From: Methanosarcinales archaeon | Lineage (GTDB): Archaea > Halobacteriota > Methanosarcinia > Methanotrichales > Methanotrichaceae | Assembly: GCA_013415595.1 (NCBI GenBank) | Contig: JAAEEW010000086.1 | Location: 1 to 11,912 of the forward strand | Reading direction: 5' to 3' | Length of the DNA: 11,912 nt | Shown: one piece after another, positions 6,810 through 11,912 of the stretch | Numbering within the stretch: position 1 is the stretch's first letter | Layout: each line of letters starts with the position of its first letter | The notes under the pieces: model-generated | Seen by the model: the letters and a program-made list of their open reading frames with translations, nothing else | Told to the model about the DNA's origin: nothing | Databases searched by the model: none | Translations under genes and position numbers: made by a program

Positions 6810-7822
6810 TTAGAGAATTATCTCTATATCCAGCTCTTCAGCCAGCTCCTTGTAGCGGTTCCTGATGGTGACCTCGGTCACTCCTGCCACGTCCGCTACC
6901 TCTCGCTGGGTCCTGCGGTCCCCGCACAGAATGGAGGCGATGTAGATGGCCGCTGCCGCCACGCCGGTGGGGCCCCGGCCGGAGGTAAGCTCCTTCTCCG
7001 CCGCCTGCCTCAGAATCTCGATTCCCTTGGCCTGCACCTCTCCCTTGAGGTTCAGCCCGGAACAGAAGCGGGGAATGTAATCGATGGGGCTGGTGGGCAT
7101 GAGCTTCAGGGCCAGCTCCCGGGAGACGAACCTGTAGGTCCGTCCTATCTCCTTTCTGCTGACTCTGGACACCTCGGCGATCTCGTCCAGGGTTCGGGGC
7201 ACGTTACACTGCCGGCAGGCCGCGTAGAGCGCGGCGGCAGCCACCCCTTCAATGCTTCGCCCCCTAATCAGGTTCTTGTCCACCGCCTTTCTATAGACCA
7301 CGGCGGCCGTCTCCCTGACGTTCCTGGAAAGGCCCAGGGCAGAGGCCATGCGGTCCAGCTCGGACAGGGCGAAGGCCAAATTTCGCTCGGTGGCGTTGCT
7401 CACTCTGATCCGCCGCTGCCACTTTCGCAGACGGTAGAGCTGAGCCCGGTTCTTGGAAGAGATGGTCTTCCCGTAGGAGTCCCGGTTCCTCCAGTCGATC
7501 ATGGTGCTGAGGCCCTTGTCGTGGATGGTGTAGGTCATGGGCGCCCCCACCCTGGACCTCTTCATCCTCTGGTCGTGGTCGAAGGCCCTCCACTCCGGAC
7601 CCTGATCGATGAAGTTCTCGTCGATGACCAGGCCGCAGTCCGCGCATACCAGCTCGGCCCTCTCGTAATCACGAACCAATGTATGGCTCTTGCACTCCGG
7701 ACACTCTACGGTGAACTTCTCCAGCTCGTCGACTTTTCCTTCTCGCGCTTGAGCTTGATTCTCTCTTTGATCTTCTCTTGCTCAGTGCGCTCAATCTCTC
7801 TGATCTTCTCTATCTCTTCCAC
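6810..7822 (-). CDS. tfb: transcription initiation factor B (TFB), with apparent N-terminal frameshift
   Basis: Archaeal TFIIB homologue that bridges TBP-bound promoter DNA and RNA polymerase. The intact reading frame covers the zinc ribbon to the end, but no ATG, GTG or TTG precedes the ribbon in that frame. In the other frame, GTG at 7822 encodes a 30-residue charged leader (VEEIEKIREIERTEQEK then KEREK-like). Joining the two by a one-base correction at 7731-7737 gives a 337-residue TFB: ribbon cysteines C41, C44, C60 and C63, B-reader EWRAFDHDQ (77-85), B-linker DWRNRDSYG (110-118), two cyclin repeats (about 143-238 and 245-337), and the BRE-contacting helix TIRNRYKELAEE near the C-terminus. 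The core is very close to Methanosarcina TFB as I recall it. GAGGAG lies 9 nt before the GTG, and the start overlaps the end of gar1 by 13 bp. An essential gene is unlikely to be truly broken, so a sequence error is the leading explanation. Confidence 0.88.
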
Positions 7823-8070
7823 TTATTATCTCTCCTCGACGCCTCGCCAACGTAGAGCATCTTTCCCACATGACCGGCAGAATCGACTCCTCTGTTGAGC
7901 CTGACCACGATATAAGGAGACTTCACCGGCCCGAATACATCGTAGACCTTTCCGATCCTAGACCCGCTCCGGTCGATTACCGGGGAGTTAGCTCTGGGAA
8001 TACTTTCCCCAGCTCCCCTGACTATCAGTTTTTGCTGAACCACATGAAGCGCGTTGCCTAACCTTTTCAA
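7810..8070 (-). CDS. gar1: H/ACA ribonucleoprotein protein Gar1
   Basis: An 86-residue Gar1/Naf1-core protein. Archaeal Gar1 joins Cbf5, Nop10 and L7Ae in H/ACA complexes that make guide-directed pseudouridines in rRNA. The signature block is RIGKVYDVFGPVKSPYIVV (38-56), preceded by the MKRLG start common in archaeal Gar1. As usual in archaea it lacks the eukaryotic Gly-Arg tails, so the length is normal. The start codon is TTG at 8070, with GAGGTGA (8075-8081) 4 nt upstream. It is the first gene of a gar1-tfb unit, overlapping tfb by 13 bp, and is divergent from the NOG1-type GTPase gene, another ribosome biogenesis gene. Confidence 0.88.
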   Translation of the reverse strand: MKRLGNALHVVQQKLIVRGAGESIPRANSPVIDRSGSRIGKVYDVFGPVKSPYIVVRLNRGVDSAGHVGKMLYVGEASRRDNKWKR

Positions 8071-8114
8071 GGGGTCACCTCTTCTTATACAACACTAACT
8101 ATACTTAAAGGTTT

Positions 8115-8129
8115 CGAAAACAATATATC
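8115..8129 (+). promoter_or_regulatory. BRE/TATA promoter of the NOG1-type GTPase gene
   Basis: CGAAAA (8115-8120) directly followed by CAATATATC (8121-8129) resembles a BRE plus TATA box. It predicts transcription from about 8150. That excludes the upstream ATG at 8132 and supports the ATG at 8189. The symmetric ATATAT could also serve gar1-tfb on the other strand, with transcription from about 8099; another minus-strand candidate, TTTAAGTATA, lies at 8099-8108. Confidence 0.5.
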
Positions 8130-8188
8130 TTATGACTTTTAACCCGCCGCCTAAAAGTTTATCTGCCTTTTCCGGCGATAGTACCTGG

Positions 8189-9130
8189 ATGTTCGACAGA
8201 TTGCCCACTGTTCCCCGCTCCCAGGAGCTGATCGATCGGGCCTTCCGGCGCGGCTCCCGGGCGGTCAAGCAGTCCGGCGACCAGGATATGATGGTTACCA
8301 CCTCTGCCCAGATCTTGGCCGATGCCCTGGACAAGATCGTCCACAGCTTTCCCAGCTTCGAGAACCTGCCCCCATTCTACTTCGACCTGGTGGAGGCCCT
8401 GGTGGGCGTGGATCGGATGCGACTAAGCCTCTCCCGGATTGGCTGGGCCACCAAGCAGATCCGAACCATCTCCCGGGAGCACCGGGCCCGGCTGAAGGCC
8501 GGAGGCGCACCCTCGCCCCGGGGTGGCCAGGGGCGCATGGCCTCCGTCCTCAAATCCATCGACAAAGACCTGGTCTTTCTGTCCGAGGCCCGGGACAAGC
8601 TTCGCTCGCTTCCCACGGTGGATCCGGAGCTGCCGACGGTAGTCATTGCCGGCTACCCGAACGTCGGCAAGTCCAGCTTCCTGATCCAGGTGACCGGAGC
8701 GCGGCCGGAGGTGGCCAGCTACCCCTTCACCACCCAGGGGATAGTGCTGGGCCATTTGAATAGAGGACACCAGCGTTATCAGGTGGTTGACACCCCGGGG
8801 CTTCTGGACCGTCCGTTGGCAGAGAGAAACCGGATCGAGCAGCAGGCGGTAGCTGCCCTCCGTCATCTGAAAGGGGTGGTCCTGTTCATACTGGACCCCA
8901 GCGAGCACGCCGGATATCCTTTGCAGGATCAACTGCAGTTGCTGGAAGAGATTAGAAATTGGATGGAACTCCCGGTGGTGGTGGCGGCCAACAAATCTGA
9001 TCTGGGAGATTATCCACACGCCGACCTGAGCATGTCCACCCTCACCGGAAACGGCGTAGCGAAAGTTCTCGAGGTCTTGCTGGATAAGCTGGATAACTTG
9101 ACCTCTTCAGATGCCGGTCAGCTGGCCTGA
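8189..9130 (+). CDS. archaeal NOG1-type GTP-binding protein
   Basis: A 313-residue GTPase of the Obg/NOG1 superfamily. NOG1 acts in assembly of the large ribosomal subunit; archaeal members are shorter than eukaryotic NOG1. Residues 1-140 form the N-terminal helical domain, beginning MFDRLPTVPRSQELIDRAFR. The G domain has G1 GYPNVGKSS (155-163), a G2 threonine in FTTQG (about 180-184), G3 DTPG (201-204), G4 NKSD (268-271) and G5 STLTGNG (283-289). The frame is open from ATG 8132, but those 19 extra residues are unlike the family start and would lie upstream of the predicted transcription start. The 3' end overlaps the convergent DUF1699 gene by 13 bp. It is divergent from gar1-tfb, so the promoter region may coordinate ribosome-related genes. 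Confidence 0.9.
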   Translation: MFDRLPTVPRSQELIDRAFRRGSRAVKQSGDQDMMVTTSAQILADALDKIVHSFPSFENLPPFYFDLVEALVGVDRMRLSLSRIGWATKQIRTISREHRARLKAGGAPSPRGGQGRMASVLKSIDKDLVFLSEARDKLRSLPTVDPELPTVVIAGYPNVGKSSFLIQVTGARPEVASYPFTTQGIVLGHLNRGHQRYQVVDTPGLLDRPLAERNRIEQQAVAALRHLKGVVLFILDPSEHAGYPLQDQLQLLEEIRNWMELPVVVAANKSDLGDYPHADLSMSTLTGNGVAKVLEVLLDKLDNLTSSDAGQLA

Positions 9131-9519
9131 CTCAGCACGTAGCGGACCAGATTGGGGGAGATCTTGATCTCCTCGGCGACCTCTTCTGCAATCTCTTCGG
9201 CCCCCAGGCCCTGGGAGCTGAGCTGCAGCATTCTGTTATAGGCGTGATCGCTGATGTTATAGTAATCGCTGATGTCTTTTCGGTGGCCCCAAACGTCACC
9301 CTCGATGATGGATACCCCCTGCATCTGCAAGAACATCTCGCTGGCCTTGGAGAGGGTCCGCCGGTAGGATGCAGGGAGCTGAATGGCCCTGATCATGGGA
9401 CAGTTCTCCATAAGGCGGAAGATGTCAATATTAGAGGCTCTAAAGGCCAGGTGGATGATCTTCTCGTTGCTGCTTATCTCGTCAATCTCTTTTTTAGTGC
9501 TAACCACCCTGATTTTCAC
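9118..9519 (-). CDS. DUF1699 family protein, copy 1
   Basis: A 133-residue protein of unknown function, recognised as DUF1699, a small family I associate with methanogens. The conserved first two thirds contain KIRVVS (2-7), IQLPAS (46-51), LSKAS (56-60), MQGV-IIEGD (66-75) and WGHRKD (77-82). The C-terminus (about 105-130, IAEEVAEEIKISPNLVRYVL) looks like a helix-turn-helix. There is no signal peptide or membrane segment. It shares about 75 of 133 residues with the copy at 9783-10184 by my hand count. The frame opens at GTG 9528, but GTG 9519 is chosen: it aligns with the paralogue start, gives the same length, and has GGTGAT 4 nt upstream. Its 3' end overlaps the NOG1-type gene by 13 bp. 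Confidence 0.85.
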   Translation of the reverse strand: MKIRVVSTKKEIDEISSNEKIIHLAFRASNIDIFRLMENCPMIRAIQLPASYRRTLSKASEMFLQMQGVSIIEGDVWGHRKDISDYYNISDHAYNRMLQLSSQGLGAEEIAEEVAEEIKISPNLVRYVLSQAS

Positions 9520-9565
9520 TACGATCACCAGCTTCCATCGTCTTTAAAGAGTAACTTCTTTCAGA

Positions 9566-9577
9566 CATATAAATTTG
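9566..9577 (-). promoter_or_regulatory. TATA box of DUF1699 copy 1
   Basis: CAAATTTATATG on the minus strand is a good archaeal TATA sequence. It predicts a transcript start near 9545 and a leader of about 25 nt before the GTG at 9519. It shows that copy 1 need not depend on read-through from copy 2. Confidence 0.55.
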
Positions 9578-9724
9578 TTGTTCAAGAGCAAAATTGTTTC
9601 AATCAGGCTGAATTTTCAGATGTCAAGAATTTGGCATCCTTCGGCTCTCACCCCGTCGGTCTGGGGCGCCAGCGACCACTCTCCGGCAGCTTGGGGCGTC
9701 CAATAGGACCCGGGATCAATGATG

Positions 9725-9753
9725 AAAAAAAAGCTTGCGGGGCTCTCGTCCCC
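9725..9753 (-). terminator. hairpin plus T8 after DUF1699 copy 2
   Basis: On the minus strand a small GGGG/CCCC stem (9750-9753 with 9739-9742) is followed 6 nt later by eight T residues (9732-9725), starting about 30 bp past the copy 2 stop codon. This is a convincing termination signal separating the two DUF1699 genes. The rest of the gap 9520-9782 holds the copy 1 promoter and a GC-rich stretch (about 9640-9715) with no gene that I can support. Confidence 0.6.
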
Positions 9754-9782
9754 TGGAGTTGAAATTCTGGCGACGGTTTGGC

Positions 9783-10184
9783 TCAGCTGGGCCCCTGAAT
9801 CACGTATTTCACCAGGTTTGGAGAAATATTCGCCATTATGGATACCCTGCGGGCTATCTCATTGGGAGCCATTCCTCCCGCCTGCATCTGGTCGATGATC
9901 TCAAAAACGTTCTTCCCGATTTTGAAATATTCATCCAGGTCTTTGCGGTGACCCCATAGATCCCCCTCGATGATGGTTACTCCCTGCATCTCCAGAAACA
10001 TCCTGCTGGCTTTGGATAATTTCTTACTGTGGGACGCGGGAAGTTGTATGGCCTTTATTTGAGGACAATTCTGAAGAAGCCTAAATATATCAGAATATGA
10101 AGCCCTAAATGAAAGGTGTATTATCTCATCTTCGCTGCTCAACCTATCAAGTTCCTGCTTAGAGCTTACTACTCTGATTTTCAA
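9783..10184 (-). CDS. DUF1699 family protein, copy 2
   Basis: A 133-residue paralogue of the protein at 9118-9519, with the same length and ungapped alignment. It keeps KIRVVSS, IQLPAS, LSKAS, MQGVTIIEGDLWGHRKD (66-82) and the C-terminal ISPNLVKYV. Residues about 88-118 have diverged most, between the conserved core and the predicted recognition helix. The function is unknown. The IAxxV-ISPNLVxYV end suggests a DNA-binding HTH, which is my inference. The start is TTG at 10184, with GGAGCG about 10 nt upstream; it aligns exactly with copy 1. It has its own TATA-like promoter and a T8 terminator. Its base composition in the first half is more AT-rich than neighbouring genes. Confidence 0.85.
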   Translation of the reverse strand: MKIRVVSSKQELDRLSSEDEIIHLSFRASYSDIFRLLQNCPQIKAIQLPASHSKKLSKASRMFLEMQGVTIIEGDLWGHRKDLDEYFKIGKNVFEIIDQMQAGGMAPNEIARRVSIMANISPNLVKYVIQGPS

Positions 10185-10204
10185 GATTTTTCAACGCTCC
10201 TATA

Positions 10205-10220
10205 TCCACTATTCCACTAT
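10205..10220 (-). repeat. tandem TCCACTAT x2 in DUF1699 copy 2 leader
   Basis: Two perfect adjacent copies of TCCACTAT (plus strand reading). They lie between the TATA-like element and the start codon, close to the expected transcription start. A direct repeat here could be an operator, but the sequence is AT-rich and only two units long. Confidence 0.4.
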
Positions 10221-10230
10221 TTCTCTTAGG

Positions 10231-10240
10231 ATATAACATT
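10231..10240 (-). promoter_or_regulatory. TATA-like element of DUF1699 copy 2
   Basis: AATGTTATAT on the minus strand, followed about 27 bp later by a plausible start near 10207 and by GGAGCG before the TTG at 10184. It lies in the AT-rich gap 10185-10364. Confidence 0.45.
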
Positions 10241-10297
10241 ATTGTCTGAAGTCATTTTTGCTCGTCATTAGCAATAGTTCTGAGCTTTATACCCACG

Positions 10298-10318
10298 TCG
10301 CGAGGCCCTACTTCGCGA
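10298..10318. other. TCGCGA stem-loop
   Basis: Two copies of the self-complementary hexamer TCGCGA (10298-10303, 10313-10318) separated by 9 bases. They can form a 6-bp stem in either strand, in the AT-rich gap between the methyltransferase gene and DUF1699 copy 2. T-runs (TTTT, TTTTT) lie upstream of it on the minus strand and may end the methyltransferase transcript. It could be part of that end or a protein-binding dyad. Confidence 0.35.
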
Positions 10319-10364
10319 AATATGGAAAAATGGCAGAAAATTGAGCCTTGAAGCTTTTAGGCGC

Positions 10365-10949
10365 TTACAGCTTGTGGATTTTGAGGACTTGCAGCTCCTC
10401 AAAGAAGAATCTCTCCCTGTCCACCACCTGGGCCCCCAGCCCCGCTCTGTCCGCGGCTTCTATTACCCGGGGTATTTCGCAGTGTGATGAGACCAGCAGG
10501 AGGGCCCGCCCGCCGGGGGATAGATGTTCTGGCAGGCCTTCCAGGAAGCGGATGATGGTCTCCCTGCCGCTCTCCCCCCCATCCAGGGCGTAGTTGATCC
10601 ATCCAGGCGACCTCTCCTCCGGGGCGGTGGGGAGATAGGGCGGGTTGAAGACCACCAGGTCATAGCGGGCCCTTATGCCCCGGAACAGGTCCGCTCTTAT
10701 CGTCTCCAGGCCCAGCGATCTGGCCATCCTGGTCGCGTGGGGGTTGACATCCGTTGCCACCACCAGTCTGGCCTTGAGGGACAGCTCCCGGGATATCAAA
10801 GCGCGACCGCATCCGATCTCCAGCACCCTGTCCCCGGGTCCGACCTCCTGCAGGGCTGCCTTCAGCAGGAGTCGCGTATCCTCGGCCGGCGAGTAGATCT
10901 GTTCCCGGTCGCTGTGGATGGACGGTTCGAAGGGTTCTATGCGGGGCAT
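10365..10949 (-). CDS. HemK/Mtq2-like class I methyltransferase
   Basis: A 194-residue SAM-dependent methyltransferase. It has YSPAEDT (19-25), motif I EIGCGRA (44-50), acidic D67 in ATDVNP binding the SAM ribose, and NPPY (102-105), the signature for methylating a planar amide or amine nitrogen. The short form without the N-terminal PrmC helical domain matches archaeal/eukaryotic HemK2 (Mtq2). That group, with Trm112, methylates the GGQ glutamine of release factor aRF1/eRF1, and in some cases lysines. The release-factor target is inferred from the family. The TTG at 10952 is directly followed by ATG at 10949, and I prefer the ATG. GGCGGA a few bases upstream is a weak ribosome site. It is downstream of the thermosome gene but seems to have its own promoter. 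Confidence 0.88.
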   Translation of the reverse strand: MPRIEPFEPSIHSDREQIYSPAEDTRLLLKAALQEVGPGDRVLEIGCGRALISRELSLKARLVVATDVNPHATRMARSLGLETIRADLFRGIRARYDLVVFNPPYLPTAPEERSPGWINYALDGGESGRETIIRFLEGLPEHLSPGGRALLLVSSHCEIPRVIEAADRAGLGAQVVDRERFFFEELQVLKIHKL

Positions 10950-10980
10950 CAATGGTCCGCCTGAAACTTGCAGTTCATTT

Positions 10981-10990
10981 CCATAAAACC
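10981..10990 (-). promoter_or_regulatory. TATA-like element of the methyltransferase gene
   Basis: GGTTTTATGG on the minus strand, 32-41 bp before the ATG at 10949. It predicts a start near 10960 and a very short leader. It lies in the 114-bp gap after the thermosome gene. Confidence 0.4.
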
Positions 10991-11026
10991 TTGGGCTTGA
11001 AGAGGTGCGCCGTGAATTTCCCTTTT

Positions 11027-11059
11027 GAAAATGAAAGAAAAAAGAAGGAGGAAAAGGAT
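11027..11059 (-). terminator. pyrimidine-rich terminator of the thermosome gene
   Basis: Directly after the thermosome stop, the minus strand is almost entirely T and C for over 30 bases (for example CTTCTTTTTTCTTTC, then CATTTTC). Such T-rich tracts are typical archaeal terminators. No hairpin is needed or evident. Confidence 0.55.
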
Positions 11060-11063
11060 GGCT

Positions 11064-11912
11064 TCACATCATTCCCGGGGGCATCCCCATGCCGGGCATT
11101 CCGCCCATTCCACCCATGCCCATGGGCATTCCACCCATGCCGCCCATACCTCCCATGCCACCCATTCCTGGGGGCATTGGCCGGCCACCAGGACCGGTTT
11201 CGGTCTTCTTGGAGGCAATGACGTCATCTATTCTGAGGATGAGGATGGAGGCATCGGTGGCCGACTGTATGGCCTGGGTCTTGACCCTCATCGGCTCGAC
11301 CACTCCCATCTCCCACATGTCCACGATCTCGCCGGTGTAGCCGTTCAGCCCGAAGTTCTTCCCTCCGGCCTCGTGCTTGTTCTTGAGGGCTACCAGCTTG
11401 TCGATGGGGGAAAAGCCGGCGTTCTCCGCCAGGGTCTTTGGCACTATGGCCATGGCCTCGGCGAACTTCTCCACAGCCAGTTGCTCCCGGCCCTTCAGGG
11501 TGGTCGCGTATTCCTTCAGCCGCAAGTAGAGCTCGGTCTCCGGGGCCCCGCCACCGGCCAGAAGGTTCTGGTCCTCGATGGCCGTCTGCACGGCGTGCAT
11601 GGCGTCGTCCAGGGCTCTCTCTAGGCCGTCGAGGACCTGCTTGGTCCCCCCGCGCAAGAGCAGGGACATGAAATCGGGATTCTTGCATCCGGATACGAAC
11701 GTCAGGTGGCCGGCTCCAACCTGCCGGTCTTCCACCAGCTTGGCCTCTCCCAGGTCTTCAGGGGTGAGCACATCCAGGCTGGTGACGATGTTGGCCCCGG
11801 TGGCCTTGGAGAGCTTCTTGAGGTCGCTCTTCTTGATGCGACGGTAGGCGATCACTCCTGCCTTGGCCAGGAAGTGCTGAGCCATGTCGTCGATTCCCTT
11901 CTGGGTGAAGAC
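11064..11912 (-). CDS. thermosome (group II chaperonin) subunit, C-terminal part
   Basis: The last 282 residues of a thermosome subunit; the 5' part is cut off by the window edge. The thermosome is an ATP-driven double-ring folding chamber in the cytoplasm. The fragment begins VFTQKGIDD, in the apical domain, and goes on to AGVIAYRRIKKSDL, LLAGGGAPETELYLRL (the conserved equatorial GGGAPE nucleotide loop) and IDDVIASKK, then ends in a Gly/Met tail with six GGM units. The GGM tail lines the chamber floor in this family. The frame is open right to the edge, so the ATG at 11885 is internal, not a start. No frameshift is visible. A T-rich terminator follows. Confidence 0.95.
   Translation of the reverse strand, partial: VFTQKGIDDMAQHFLAKAGVIAYRRIKKSDLKKLSKATGANIVTSLDVLTPEDLGEAKLVEDRQVGAGHLTFVSGCKNPDFMSLLLRGGTKQVLDGLERALDDAMHAVQTAIEDQNLLAGGGAPETELYLRLKEYATTLKGREQLAVEKFAEAMAIVPKTLAENAGFSPIDKLVALKNKHEAGGKNFGLNGYTGEIVDMWEMGVVEPMRVKTQAIQSATDASILILRIDDVIASKKTETGPGGRPMPPGMGGMGGMGGMGGMPMGMGGMGGMPGMGMPPGMM
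11067..11171 (-). repeat. GGM-coding repeat in the thermosome tail
   Basis: About 35 codons of Gly, Met and Pro, including a run of four consecutive GGM units and a second run of two, built from GGNATG-type 9-mers. At DNA level this is an imperfect tandem repeat and may vary in copy number between strains. Confidence 0.7.

Noticed and set aside
8132..8188. Upstream ATG giving the NOG1-type protein 19 more residues
   Set aside because: A BRE/TATA promoter at 8115-8129 would start transcription downstream of this ATG, and the extra residues do not look like the family N-terminus.
9719..9797. ATGATGA followed by a distant CTGA, considered as a C/D box small RNA
   Set aside because: The two boxes are about 70 nt apart with no convincing C'/D' pair or terminal stem, and the second box lies within the DUF1699 copy 2 coding end.

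Overview
The window looks like chromosome of a methanogenic archaeon of the Methanosarcinales, most likely a GC-rich Methanothrix (Methanosaeta)-type organism. The signs are an archaeal TFB whose core closely resembles Methanosarcina TFB as I recall it, a group II chaperonin (thermosome) with a GGM tail, archaeal Gar1, an archaeal NOG1-type GTPase, a TrpB2-type synthase, and two copies of the Methanosarcinales-associated DUF1699 family. Promoters are TATA/BRE-like, and several genes start with GTG or TTG next to GGTGA-type ribosome binding sites. The genus is my inference and was not tested by a search.

Layout. 1-192: left end of a probable insertion sequence whose transposase runs off the left edge. 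290-1093 (+): secreted Trp/Tyr-rich protein with a Pro-Gly tail. 1337-4390 (-): a tight three-gene unit, read trpB2, then a COG3199/AcoX-type NAD-kinase-like protein, then a MacroD/YmdB-type macro domain protein. 4508-6674 (+): aconitase-family large subunit (isopropylmalate/homoaconitate type), then truA. 6810-8070 (-): gar1 followed by tfb, overlapping by 13 bp; tfb carries an apparent one-base frameshift in its N-terminal part. 8189-9130 (+): NOG1-type GTPase, divergent from gar1-tfb. 9118-9519 and 9783-10184 (-): two tandem DUF1699 paralogues of equal length. 10365-10949 (-): HemK/Mtq2-like methyltransferase. 11064-11912 (-): C-terminal 282 residues of a thermosome subunit, cut by the window edge.

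How they fit together. The middle of the window is information-processing housekeeping: RNA pseudouridylation (TruA, Gar1), transcription initiation (TFB), ribosome assembly (NOG1) and possibly release-factor methylation. The trpB2/NAD-kinase-like/macro unit is the least explained group. Two of its three products belong to families acting on NAD or ADP-ribose nucleotides, and the last two are translationally coupled by an ATGA overlap. The DUF1699 pair is the other group of unknown function; each copy appears to have its own promoter and a helix-turn-helix-like C-terminus.

No tRNA, rRNA, CRISPR array or obvious defence system is visible. No gap exceeds about 260 bp. The main surprise is the tfb frameshift. 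It breaks an essential gene on paper, so it should be resolved as either a sequence error or something real.
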